Source: Parafenestella ontariensis
Taxonomy: Eukaryota > Ascomycota > Dothideomycetes > Pleosporales > Cucurbitariaceae
Length of the DNA: 64,000 nucleotides
Assembly (NCBI GenBank): GCA_021596325.1
Contig: JAKGDA010000019.1
Coordinates: 310,001 to 374,000, forward strand
Direction: 5' to 3'
The position numbers and the translations under genes were made by a program. The notes under the pieces were generated by a model. The model was not told the origin of the DNA and searched no databases. It worked only from the letters and a program-made list of their open reading frames with translations. Shown here piece by piece: positions 31,746 to 42,930 of this stretch (within the stretch, counting starts at the first letter, position 1; every line of letters begins with the position of its first letter).

Positions 31746-33796
31746 TTTCCTCCGGTGTCTTATCTCTAGGGCCTCATGGTGCTCTCGTGTGTGTAGTGGT
31801 GGGTCGAGATGGGTAGCTCAGCTGACAATCCAGCGCCCCTGCTCGCTCAGAGGGGTGTAGTCGCCGCGCTGCACTGGCGCGCGGAGCGTGGTGGTGTGGT
31901 GCGGGTGTCGCTGTGAGTGGTGAATGTGCAGATAATCGCCAGGCACCGCTCCACACGTCTCAGAAGTAGAGAGGGGCAGCGAGGTCGCGTGGTGGTGGTG
32001 GTGGTGGTGGTGGAAGTGGAAGTCGGTGTGGCACTCGGATGGGGAATCTTGGTGTTGGCCGCAAACGGTGGGCCGGGTTCAGAGGAATATATGGCTTACT
32101 GCACCCGCGCTAGAGCGGAACTCCAAGCCTACAGGACAGAAGGGCACAGAGAAGCTGCAGCACCATGCCGAGGGAAAGGGAGCGGCGGGACTTAGCTTCC
32201 ATGATGGCTTTGGGTGCAATTAGCGGAGCATCATGGAGCGGCGACGCTACTGTGACAGTGGCCAGGGGTTACACGGGCTCTTGTTGCGGTCAGTATCACC
32301 GACGCCCCCATTGGCCGGGGAAGCAGCCGTTGCACAGCAGGCCACCGACACTTTGACATGTGGGAAAGAGAGGACAGACAGATGCAGACTCGGTGCGACT
32401 GCGGCTACGCACCTCTTCTCGAACAATGCATCGCGACCATCTGGCGTCGTCGCTTCCCCAGGCGCCCCCTTGCACCGCGTCGTGAGGCCGTGTGCCACCT
32501 CTGATGCGCGGCCCCATCTGGCGACCCAAGGCACACGACCACATCTTCGATCCATATCCCTCCATGGATACATGCCAGCAGCGCTTGGTTGGCAGTCCCT
32601 GCACCCGAGCCCAAGTTGCATCTGGGAATGCACTACTTCCCGATCTAGACGGCTGCGACCACTGCGGCTGCCCTCTTTGGTCGCAGATCTGCGTCGTGGA
32701 CGTTGGCCTCATCGGTCTATCGCTCAATCATAGTCTCTCGCCCCTGATTCACATGGAACGTCATTCCTCTTCCGCTCCGGAATCTGAATATCCCACACCG
32801 AAACAGATGCCCATTGCACCTAGTACAACAATTCACCCGCAGTCCGCATCGTGTTTCGGCTGAAAGCACCGCTCTGTCAGGCCGACCTCGCACACTCTCT
32901 CCTGCAGCTGCAAACTTGGGCAAGCGTCCATCCTCCGCGCAATAGTGCCATCAGGCGGCGCGCGACTTTCTGAATAATGGCTTCATTCTCTATTGCTGCG
33001 GTGAATCGCCGGTGATTGCCGGTGAGGCAGCTCGCAATGAGTCGGCCTAGTCCCTTCAACGCTCCACTTTATTACAAAGGTCATGGTTTCCAGAAGCAGC
33101 GCACGAGCAACCATGGAATCGACCAAGCGGGTCACCCAAGCCACGCAGAACGACGACACATAGTCAGCTCGCCGCTCTGCTCCGCTGGCACCGGCAACAA
33201 CCATTTCAGGGTCTTCGGCTTCGTTCAAGACTTCATTCCTTCGACGTCGTGCTTCGTCTGCCACCGCTTACCAGGGCGCCGGAAGAATGCGGCAGATCTG
33301 GGGAACGCGAGGACCACCAATCTACAAGCCTGCCAATGGAGAATTGTGCCAGCATCATCAGACACACTGCATATGGAAGAAGAAGCAACAGGCCTGAGGG
33401 TTGGGTTAAGGGTCCAGAACAAAGTGGGTGCTCTTACTTCCTCCAGTTAAGGTCAAGGACGATATGATTGCTACGTTAAGCGTTTTGCTAGCCGCGAAGG
33501 AAGCTGGTCGTATGCATAGCACGTGGACCCAAGGATCAGTAGTTGCCGTCGTTTCCATGGTCTACTAACAAATGTAGCGCGCTACGCGACCGAGCCAGTA
33601 CGTAATGTAGAAGAGTGGGTTGCCTTGAAAGCAGAAACTAATCCAGACCCGTAGTTACAAGTCCCAACAACACGAAAAACAAAGGAAAAAGCCGCTCAGT
33701 CAACATGTACACAACAACACATGTGATCAGTAACCGCCGAAGGACACATCCCCACGGAGTAGTCGAATATCATCAATTACATGGTACAGTACTAGC
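31746..33796. other. Intergenic, 2.0 kb, GC-rich, no convincing gene
   Basis: Upstream of the Lst7 gene and downstream of the F-box gene. Several mutually overlapping frames of 60-166 codons on both strands (31917-32863, 33016-33467) reflect GC-rich composition; none has a motif or sensible splice pattern. A (GTG)8 tract is at 31989-32013. Confidence 0.5.
31989..32013 (+). repeat. (GTG)8 microsatellite
   Basis: A pure trinucleotide tract in the upstream region of the Lst7 gene, followed by an imperfect purine-rich extension. No coding role seen. Confidence 0.9.
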
Positions 33797-34912
33797 CTAC
33801 ATTTGCTCATGCTCATGCTCATGCTCGTTATCGTCGTCATAAACGTCGTCGTTGGAAGCGCGACCATCGGCTGTTCGGCCTTGCAAAATGTCATAACCCA
33901 TGATTTCGTTAATGAACTTCTTCGACATCCTGAGTTCTTCATAGCGGAGCTGCTCCTGCTCAGTAAAGTCCCTTCTTCCAGGTCCCATCATTTGCACTAT
34001 CAGCGGCTCCCAGATCTGGTCGAGCTGCGTAACACCAATCCGTGCGCACGGAATATCGTCCAATAACGCAGGCGAGATCACACCAATATCCCTCCAGTGT
34101 CTTCTCCAGCATCTGCTGGTATGCGGCGACAGGTGCGTTCTGTACGCATGGAGGTACCTTCGGCGCTCGCCATAAGTTGGACAGGCGAGCAATTTGGCAA
34201 TCTGGCCAATGCCCCCAAGGATTAGGAAGAATGCAATGTCTTCTGCGCAAGGAGGCTGACTGGCCCATCCTCGCCGTAACTTTTCCACTGTACCCGTATG
34301 ACATGAAGGCCGCAGCTTCCGTCTTAGTACTTGCACGATGAAGCAGTACATGTAAAAGTACTGTAACCTCAGTGGAGGGTCCAGTTTCTTCATGATCTTG
34401 CTCTCCTGGCTCGTGATACCAGGAGTGGTACAAATGAGGTACCCGATGTGCGAGCGCGGCCGTATCCGTCCAAGGTCTCTGTCCAGAAGCACTCGTCGGT
34501 GCTCGTCGAGGAAGTATCCAACCCCAAAAACCAACGGCATCATCCTCTCGTACGCAGATGTCCACAACTGTCTCTGCCGCGGACACATCTGCTCCAGTGG
34601 GTCACCAACAAGGATGTCAGCTAGCTGCCGGGTCAACCTAATAGAAGCTATGTGTCGTCGCCTCATGGCTAGGAGGAACGGAAAGTCCGCTGCATTAGGC
34701 CTTGGAACAGGATACAGGCGGAGATGGAGGTTACCCATACGGTGCCGCATCCAGTAACGCACAAGGGCAGGTGCATTGTTTGTGATGAGTTCATTCAGGA
34801 TGCGGGAAGTCCTTCTCAACGCGAGCACATCAGCTACGCACAGCTCGCGTAGGATAAGGATATGAAGCTCATCTGGCAGCCGGAACAGTGCTTCCAGAAA
34901 GGGACTGTGCAA
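33797..34912 (-). CDS. F-box-like protein, 371 aa
   Basis: A single uninterrupted exon with ATG at 34912. The N-terminus FRLPDELHILILRELCVADVLALRRTSRILNELI (about residues 10-44) is a good F-box: LPDEL, then the hydrophobic helix and LRRTSR. Downstream is helical and Arg-rich, with RRHIASIRLTRQLADIL and FFLILGGIGQIAKLLACPTYGERRRYL. The C-terminus is acidic and ends in alternating His-Glu (EHEHEHE), encoded by a GCTCAT hexanucleotide repeat. Probably a substrate adaptor of an SCF ubiquitin ligase, by family. No ankyrin, WD40 or LRR part is visible, so the substrate-binding mode is unknown. It is unrelated in the body to the F-box/ankyrin genes at the window start. Confidence 0.8.
   Translation of the reverse strand: MHSPFLEALFRLPDELHILILRELCVADVLALRRTSRILNELITNNAPALVRYWMRHRMGNLHLRLYPVPRPNAADFPFLLAMRRRHIASIRLTRQLADILVGDPLEQMCPRQRQLWTSAYERMMPLVFGVGYFLDEHRRVLLDRDLGRIRPRSHIGYLICTTPGITSQESKIMKKLDPPLRLQYFYMYCFIVQVLRRKLRPSCHTGTVEKLRRGWASQPPCAEDIAFFLILGGIGQIAKLLACPTYGERRRYLHAYRTHLSPHTSRCWRRHWRDIGVISPALLDDIPCARIGVTQLDQIWEPLIVQMMGPGRRDFTEQEQLRYEELRMSKKFINEIMGYDILQGRTADGRASNDDVYDDDNEHEHEHEQM
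33805..33822 (+). repeat. GCTCAT hexanucleotide repeat inside the F-box gene
   Basis: Three tandem GCTCAT units, then a partial one, encode the alternating His-Glu tail of the F-box protein on the opposite strand. Length may vary between strains. Confidence 0.85.
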
Positions 34913-37900
34913 TGTTTAGTACGCTGTCAGAACTTGAATTGCAGATCGCAGTACCTCAACAAACTCGGGGCAAGCTCCTCGCCTGCACTCCGTCTCCCAA
35001 CCCTCAGCGACGCAAGGAACCTGCTCTGGAAGCGCCCAGCTGCGTTCCCCAAGCTCGGTCTTTTTTTCGCAATTGCTTTTTCTCCCGGAGCACCCGCAAA
35101 TCCACTCCTCGCACGCTCTGACGTCGAGTTGCCTCGCCGAAATCTTTCCATCGACATGTTGGCACTCGTGCGCGATGCCGAACCTCACCGGCCAATGCAG
35201 ATGCAGCCTCGCGGAATTGCAGCGCTCAGCGCGCGTTCTCGTTGCGTAACCTCGGCTCCAGATCCCTCATTATCGCAACAAAACCCGCGGCATTTTGATC
35301 GAAGTCGCACAGAGATGAAGGGGCCGGAGATGGGGAGGATGTTGCAGAAGTTGATCGGACGACATGCGCATAATGAGGTGTAAGAGCCCGGGGATCGGTA
35401 CACACGACAGGCCAAGCAGGGTTCGGGGGCCGATCCAGCCACAAGGCCGCAATCCGAAACATCAGATTTGCCGGCCCTCCCTAGGGTTATGTGGTGGCCA
35501 GTTAGACGTGTGCGATTTGGCGGAGGCGCACGGCCGCGTGAGTTGCGCGATTCAAGATTCAAGGGGACTGCTTGGTTTAATTATGGAACAGCATCTAGCA
35601 GGGCCAATTCCATGCGACATGTTGACTGTGCATTCAGTTGCGAAATGCTTAGCAGCTCAATAATGCAATGCAGAATCACAGAGTCGAGGTCTTGATGTTG
35701 GAGGCTCAAGGTTCAGCGCACCGTTGAAAGCCGGTGGGTGCATCGCGTGGCAGCCCGCATAAACTTTTGACAACGAACCGTGCACTAACGTCACTCACAC
35801 CCACACACCTCTATTGCCCTCCCTGCAATTCTCGATCACACCGCTGTCCACTATCAACAACTCCCATGCATCCCGGAAGCTGTGTTACTGCGACTGAGAT
35901 CTGCACATTGACCGCATGAGCAGAGGTGCCTGATGAACCCGCGACTGCTGTTAGCAAGGTTGACCGTTCAGAAAGCTAGGACGATGTTCGTATCCGATTC
36001 CTAAGAAATGCAAGGCACCGCTGTTATAGCCTAAATAATGTGGATCTTCACTATCTAAGTTCGCATATGGAAGGCCTTTCCTTTCATGATATGCCACTGA
36101 CGTTGCGGTCGTTCATAGAGCGTTCCCGGACGAAGAATGGGGGAACTTGATGTGTTGATCATCTCTGTATAAGTAGTGTGATGATGTAACTTCTCTAAGC
36201 CAGCCTCCATCGATATTACAACAAGATTCAGTGATTCGAGAGAGCACATTGGCTCACCAGAACATCTTAGGTCTACGTATCATGTGATTCGTCAGTCGCG
36301 GCAGTGCATCTCAAGAATCGTGACTATCAAGTCAGGACGCAACAGCTGTCGACCTTGGCCCACCAATCTCAGCAATGTGCTCTTGCCGTGCAAGCAATAC
36401 CCTGTCTCGCAGCTCTGCATGCATAGTGCACAGTCGATCACAGACGCCTGACATATTCTAGATGCAGGTTCGGGAGGGAAGTAAGTGTAACTATAGCGTT
36501 TCGATAAATAGGGCGGTGCCATGTGTGCTTGATCGCGACACGACAGCTCTACGACCGATTTTGACATGCTGCTATGTATGTAGTGTAGAATGCAACGCAA
36601 TGCAGAGACAGCGTGAAACATTTCGATAGTTTGTCTGCGTGTTGGTAACTTGACGATGCTTGACCATGAGATGCGTTCTTCTGCGGGCAAGATGTACAGT
36701 ATGGTAGGTAGGAGTGCCGGAACGCAGATCTGCACTATTGGGATCAACCAGATACTCACTATCGACCTTGATGCTCTCTCCAGGCCCGCTCTTGACTCGA
36801 ACACCCCCTTCCTCCTAAGTTCTGCCCAAGCAGCCTCGACTCCACGCCTACTAGGACATGGTTCACAAATCAACAAGCCATGGCACAACACGTCTTACGC
36901 ACGTCCATGTGTGCAGGACAAGCCATTCTCTTCCGCTCTGCCGCAACGTCGTACACCCGCAGGCATGAAGACGGGATCTACGGTGTCAAGGTGTACCCTT
37001 ACATGTTCACGCAACCTACACGGCATAGTGACACGGCATCTAACCGAGCTATCAAATCTGTTATCCAAGGCGCTAATGCAAGTGTGGAGGGGTGGAAGGG
37101 TTCGTAGAAATTGGTACAGAGGAGATCGGAATGTTGGGAACGGAGAGCTAACTGGAGACTTCTCTAGGTGACATGTCATGTCAAGCAAGCCTCAAGCTGG
37201 GGGATACTCTTAAGTAAATAGGAAAGAATCTTAGCTGTGACTTTGTTATATCGAATTCGAATGACCATGTTGATGCTGGCTGAGTCGGTATGGACTATTT
37301 TTAAACTGGAACGGAAGCAGCGCGGTGATAGAAGGAAAAGACTTGGAGGTAATGGAAATAGAACCTATATTGAAACATTTACATGTAATCCAGTTCTTCC
37401 CTAGAAAAAGGGAACACTTAATTGTAATGCAGTGTTCATGTGCCCTGCAAGGAGAGGTCATCAAGGCGTGACTTGGGGAGCGGGGCACATGTCCCACACA
37501 GTCAAACCTCGCCGCGTACTTGAGTGCGGGGCAGGATACATCTCTTACCTTCTACATCAGCTTTGAGTACTCACCGAGTTTCCCTTGGGCAGCAGTCTAA
37601 GGAAAGAGCGAAGAATTTACCAAAGATACCGAGTGCAGGTTCGTAGCGCAGTATTTCACGATTCAAACACCACCAGAAACCAAGTCGCGCATCCCAACCC
37701 ATACCGCACGGTCACCGCGCTCTTGCCACCAACACAGATTACGCAAAGTCGCGCTCAGCAAAATTTGTCGCACAGACCCTCGTTTAGCGCAACGCACACG
37801 CCAACGCCTCATTTCCGTCACCGCGCCCTGATCACCATTATTTTGATTGTGTATATATACCTTACATTCCGGAAGTTCCATTGTGCAGTGCGAGGATTTG

Positions 37901-38827
37901 TACGAACTCATTTCTTGCCTTTTACCAGAAGTGACCGCGAGTCCCGCACAACACTGCACTTACTCAATCTTTGGAAACCTTTCACCCGTCGTGGGTTCGA
38001 AACTTTGTTTTTGCAAATCTTTTTGCTCTTTTTGTTTTTCTTGACTGCAACATGTCGCCAACTTGATAACTACGATATAACAACAGTTTCCGATACTGCG
38101 CATACAGTGTTTCTAGTCCTCTCAATTTGCTGAGTATCCGGATAAGGAAGCCTATAGCGTCCAGTTCCGATGTTAATGTCTAGCATACGCTTTATAGGAG
38201 CGGACAAGCTGCTACAGGTAGCTCACCGATGTCGTCGTTACCAGCATTACCCCCACGGGTCCTAAACAAATAAGTTGAGTATGCGAAGTTAGATATAGCG
38301 GAAGTGGTAGCCATAATGAGTATTGCTATAGTCTTCCAAGTATGCAGCATCTACACTGTTCGTTATCCGTTACGAAGAAATAGAAGCTATACACGTAGAT
38401 AACCATCGCATTCCATCACTCATGCTCTTTCATAAAAAATTAGTATACAATACACATCCTCCACACCCAATGCGGAAAGACTTGGCTCGGGTAATTGCGC
38501 CGCGAGCCTTTCAGTCTTTGGCGATCTAGACGACGGATTAGTCTGCAAGCAGCCTAGTCGACATGATGATAAAGAATCAAGGGCTGTGTACAGCTGTGTA
38601 TCCACCCTATCAATGACGTGTGATACAGCTGCTGTCTCTCACCGTTGGTTCTGCGCTGCCTGCTGCGGCTGCGGTGCGTTGCGTGCGTTTTGTCATAAAG
38701 AGACTTACCTCCCCCCTCTAACCGGCCCTCACTCCGTCACTTCTGCTATCCACACCAGATTATATCCCCAAATCTTTCGACGACACAGAATAATAGTAGT
38801 TCCAGAACTACCCCAACGCAAGCAAAT
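34913..38827. other. 3.9 kb stretch with no convincing gene
   Basis: The largest gap in the window. It starts with the F-box gene promoter and ends with the promoter of the second tiny-protein gene. Frames up to 199 codons occur (36292-36891 minus, 36650-37171 plus, 37585-38133 plus), but they overlap in opposite directions, and none shows a motif. One 75-codon frame at 36880 is listed separately. Just upstream of 38828 there is a pyrimidine-rich tract with CCCCCT at about 38711, which contains the stress-response-element core CCCCT; its use is speculative. Confidence 0.5.
36880..37107 (+). CDS. Weak candidate small protein, 75 aa
   Basis: An ATG-to-stop frame whose text looks more protein-like than its surroundings (AILFRSAATSYTRRHEDGIYG, VKVYPYMFTQPTRHSD, AIKSVIQGANASVEGWKGS). 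The basic N-terminus without early acids could be a mitochondrial presequence. I recognise no family, and overlapping frames are open on both strands. May be a real short gene, a 3' exon or chance. Confidence 0.2.
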   Translation: MAQHVLRTSMCAGQAILFRSAATSYTRRHEDGIYGVKVYPYMFTQPTRHSDTASNRAIKSVIQGANASVEGWKGS

Positions 38828-39152
38828 ATGAACAACAACCAAGGCGCAGCCGGCGGCCAGAAAGACTACCTCGACAAGGGCCTCGAAGCCGCGCAGAGGA
38901 AGTTCGGCGGTGCGCAGGGCCAGAAGATGGCGAATAACCGGAATATGAATGAGAAGATCGTAAGTTTTTCGCTGCTTATCTTATCTCAAATCTCCATAAC
39001 AACAATCATTAAACTTTGCCTTGCGACTCAAGGCCGGGTTCAATAGTTAATCAAGTCCATTGCTAATACATGTATTTTACTAGACCGACGGCGCGCGCAA
39101 ACTCTTCGAGAAGTTCACGGGCAAGAAGGTGAACTCAAAGTTCTCCAACTAA
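38828..39152 (+). CDS. Tiny conserved protein (DYLDKGL...KFGGAQG...NEKI family), 66 aa, copy B
   Basis: Exons 38828-38959 and 39084-39152 (phase 0, GTAAGT...ACTAG), 67 codons including the stop. The protein carries QKDYLDKGLEAAQRKFGGAQG, then NRNMNEKI at the splice point, and a 22-residue last exon TDGARKLFEKFTGKKVNSKF ending in SN. The intron position, phase and 69-nt last exon are the same as in copy A at 28344-28620, so the two are paralogs; the intron here is twice as long (124 against 61 nt). It is hydrophilic with no targeting signal or cysteine. A promoter-proximal CCCCCT tract and pyrimidine-rich leader suggest a highly or stress-expressed gene, but that is inference. Function unknown. 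Confidence 0.85.
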
Positions 39153-39682
39153 GCCCTCCTACGAGCTGTGGATGGGGATGAGGATGGGAACGCTTGTGCG
39201 CCGACTGGATCAAACTCAGGGTTACTTTTATGACGACATGGACTACAGCACTTTGAGTGTGGGAGTTTTGTCTGAATGGGAGGTGCGTTGAGACTGGTAG
39301 CGGTTGGCAAGGAGACAGATATTGCAGATGCGGAATGCACGATCCTTTTACGATGGGAAAGGTGCAAGGCAGAGGATGTAGTTGATTTTTCAATGATACC
39401 CCACAGACCTACGGTCTATAAGAATATGTGTCTTGTGACGATGCTGTCCTCCTTTTGCGGCGTGTCTTGATCAAGGAGATGCGGTGTGATTACCTCCTGC
39501 ATTAGCCGTGTTGCTGCACGATGAGCAGATCTGAGAAACATGCAATCGACGTCGTAATATAGAATTTTGACCACATGCAGAATCATCGTCTGATCTGAGC
39601 GTGATGAACTTGCGAGAGATCTGCAATCGTACGATGCCAGCCCGTCACTCTGGACACATGCACATCTCACTGCTCCGGCATG
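39153..39682. other. Convergent intergenic region, no gene seen
   Basis: Lies between the 3' ends of tiny-protein copy B (plus) and TIP20/RINT1 (minus). Short frames only (39115-39393, 39276-39470, 39416-39670), overlapping and without motif. Confidence 0.55.
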
Positions 39683-42482
39683 CTAACCCGCCAACTCGAC
39701 CCGTCGTCTCAGCAGCGCCCTCGCCTCTGTCTCGCTCAACACCTCCAACCCTAACTCCTCCAGGACATCCCTCGCGCTTTGGTTGTCCGCAAAGAGGCGC
39801 CTCTCGACTTCCCACAAGCCGAGGTCCACATCCCCAGGCGTTGTGTCACCAATGTTTTCTTTTTGCGGCACATGCGCGCCATCGTCCCCGTCCCCGTCCG
39901 CACCGCCCCAGGCTTCCCAGTCCTCCTCGCCGCCATCGCCACCGTCTTCCGTAGACGAGGTCCTCGCTGCCTGATCTTTGCCACCTTTGACAGGCAGCCT
40001 AACGAGCTGCGCGCCCTCGAGACATTTTCGCAGGCCGGTTTCCGCAACACCAGGACCCACCGCCTTATTCACGACGCGACATATCGCCTCCAGATCGGCG
40101 TGCAGCTGTGCCGCACCTGCAGTCGAAAAACGGTAGCGGCTAAGCACGTTGTCCCAAAACGTACTTGAGATGGTGGCAAGCACCGTTCTGGTAATGCGGC
40201 GCAGCGGCGCAGAGGCAAGTGCGCGGGATAGGAAGGTCAGAGTACTAGTTAGGTAGGTGAGAAGTGGGTCGATCTCAGCTGTAGGCGAGAGATTTGTGGC
40301 TGAAGCCGATGAAGATCCACCAAGAGTCGCCCAGGGATTGCTGGCATGAAAAGTAAGTATGGTTCAACGCTGCGACTTCCCTACTGGGACTGGACACGTA
40401 CATATGTCGATATGGCCCCAGCGCCTCCCGTACATTATTGCTCAACGTGTCGATGATAATCTTCGCGCTGCGTTCGCGGAGTTGTGCATACCAACCTGCC
40501 GTTTCATCAAAGAGCGACCCGCCATCACTGTCTCCTTCTACAGACTTTGAGGTGCGTTCAGCGACGTCAGCAACGCTCATGCTACCAATGTTGTTGGCTT
40601 GTCTTGCACGATCTTGCAGCTCCTCGTAAATGTCTAGGAAGAACTGCATGTGGTCAGTGCTGGTCGTACCTGAGATACCGCCTTGGCATGCAGTGACAGC
40701 TTACCACGTCGTCGCTCCAGTCCCGCATGGCCTTTTCGAGATAGTCTGCACTGCCATACGTTTTGCAAAGGCGCTCAAGTCCCTCGACGCCAAGCAATTT
40801 GTCCTGTTCTTCTTTCGTTACGCCGGCCATGGTACGTCCCGCGAACGTGGTCATTGTGCGGTAGGCGTCTAGATTGCCCGAAAGCCTCTCATGGAGTTTG
40901 TCGAAAATGGCAATCTGTATGTCTATCAAAAAGGTAAGTTTCTGACTGAAGGAAGTCAATGGTCTGTATCGATCTGCGCGTGTTGATCAGCAATGCAAGT
41001 GAAGTGTTCCCGGAAGCCGAGACCAACCAGTGATTGTTTCGAGTAGGTCGTTGACGCGGATCGCTCCCTTGGTTGGCTTGGTGGCTTTAGGATCGACGGA
41101 CTCGTAATCGAGATCTCCGAAATCTGGATTCTCTACGATGTTTTGGTAGCGGGATAATGCGACTGCATGCACATTAGTCTCAGGTAAATATTCCCTTTCA
41201 TGGTTGTTGGGAATTCGCACAGTCTTTTTCAACCTGCAGCCATCGGCCGAACCAATCACCCTGCACGAGGAACTCCCATGAGAGACCTTTCCACCCGTCA
41301 ATCCCGTAGCCGCCATCATAGCCCCACGTATCTCTGATAGTAGTGTCAAAGCTCATGACCTCGTGCATAAGGTGGCTGAGAAGCTGGGGTTGACCGGCAA
41401 CCTTGGGCAACAAGGAGCTAATCTTGGCCCTAAGCATTGGCAGAAGAGCGGTGATGAGCGCAGACATGGCATCAATGTAGACAGGGTTAAGCGCCAAGTC
41501 AGTGCCGCGAAAATGCTTGAGCAGGACAGGTTGCAAGTGGTCCCCTACGAATGCACTGTAGTCGTTCAAAAGCGTGGTAATGTGAGAGAGGAAGTATTCG
41601 GGCCTGTCAATTCGGTTCGTGGGCTTGTCACCGTCAAAGTGGTAGCGGAAGCGCATCTCCAAGGGTTGTACGAGCACCTCGAGAGGAAAGAGCACTGGAG
41701 GCAGCTTGACCTTGTCCACGGGCCCGCTGGCGTAGTTTGCACCTTCCAACTCGGGCATCTGCAGGTCCAACAGCTTTACAATTGCCGTCTCCCATTCTTC
41801 GCGCAGATGAGTCGCTATGTTTGCTTTGGGCGTGGGCCAGTGTATCTTCTTGAGGACCTTGTCCAGGTCGGACGAGAAGGCATCGAGGATCTTTGTGCGC
41901 AGGACCTGCGTGATCTTGTTGACGTGGTGGAGCAACTGCGGGGCGGCACCCTCTGCGTCGTCTTGCAGGTTGATCAGGCGCGTGTGGAGGGCGCGTAGTT
42001 GCTTGTACGGCTGCAGGGCGGCTTCATTGGACGTCTGGAGCTGTGCCTGAGCCTGCTTGCTATACGAATATCAGCCGATTGCAGCCTCGTAGGCGAGCTC
42101 TGTCCTACCTGAGGACGTCGACCTCGCTCAGCAGCTCGACGTATCCGTTGGCCACGTCCAGGCGGTGCAGCGTGTCGAGCACGGCTTCGAAGCGGGGAAC
42201 CGCCTCGTCACTTGTCTCGGAGGCAGTAATCACCTGGAGGCGGCGGTCAATGTCGGCCTGCTCGTGTCTGAAGACGTCGGCGCGCTGCTTGAGCTGGGCG
42301 TGGTGGGCGTGGGCCGACTGCTTCGCTTCGTGGAGGTCCCGCTGGGCATCGTCGAGCTGCTGCTTGAGCAAGCCATGCTGGGTGGTAATGTTGGCCAGGA
42401 GGGCGTCGAGCGAGTCCAGATCGCTGATGGTCTGAAGCTTGTCGTCGAGGTAGTCGGCTACGCGAGCCTGGCTGTCGTCCAT
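39683..42482 (-). CDS. TIP20: Tip20/RINT1 family vesicle-tethering protein, 838 aa
   Basis: Six exons, 42482-42109, 42059-41221, 41162-41028, 40973-40705, 40643-40402 and 40340-39683, give 839 codons including the stop, with phases consistent throughout. Tip20/RINT1 is a subunit of the Dsl1/NRZ complex that tethers COPI vesicles to the ER for Golgi-to-ER retrieval. The N-terminus is a coiled coil (LDDKLQTISDLDSLDALL, LKQQLDDAQRDLHEAKQ). The RINT1/TIP20 core is clear: RPEYFLSHITTLLNDYSAF, WEFLVQGDWFGRWLQVEKDFALSRYQNIV (the last part restored across intron 2), TKPTKGAIRVNDLLETITD, RYRPLTSFSQ and FLIDIQIAIFDKLHERL. The last exon includes an acidic insert (EDGGDGGEEDWEAWGG) of low conservation. 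Length agrees with fungal homologues (about 700-850 aa). Divergent from NOP9. Confidence 0.92.
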
Positions 42483-42930
42483 GACACGGGCTCTCGTACG
42501 ATGCTTGCTGCGAGAAGTCGCCGTCAACGCTGCAGCAGCGGGCCAGCAGTGTGTACTAGTTAGTAGCACGAGGTGTCTGCGGGCGCCCAACGCTTCGTGG
42601 CGCCGTGGCGTGTGGCGCCCCTGCTAGGCCGCATCGGCGCGCAGATCGATCTGCGATGCCAGGACTGCAAGCGAGGCATCGGCCTTCGTCAGACCACTTG
42701 TGGCCCAGAGGTGAAAACATCCTTAATGCATGCTGTTGGCGTGCCGCAAGCTCTCTAAAAGCTCTGCGCCTGCTAGCTCAGGCCCGGGTCGAGGCTGCTC
42801 CATTTATATCAGCTGCTTCGCCCTTTGCTTGCCGTCTTCTCTCCCAGAGCACTCGTCCCCGCCTGCGAACGGTTAGCCGACAACTTTTTGTGTTCTGCAG
42901 ATTCCTCGGCCGCCTCGCCGGGACGCCGCC
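42483..42930. promoter_or_regulatory. Divergent promoter region TIP20 / NOP9
   Basis: The two start codons are 448 bp apart and face away from each other, so this segment must contain both promoters (inference). The TIP20 frame is open upstream to 42590 with an alternative, less likely start. No specific element identified. Confidence 0.55.

Noticed and set aside
32233..32733. 166-codon plus-strand frame in a GC-rich gap
   Set aside because: Opposed by three open minus-strand frames over the same bases; no motif or splice structure.
37585..38133. 182-codon plus-strand frame with hydrophobic C-terminal part
   Set aside because: The text looks like translated pyrimidine-rich promoter DNA and has no family resemblance.
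41363..41998. 211-codon plus-strand frame
   Set aside because: Antisense to the conserved core of TIP20/RINT1; only codon bias keeps it open.
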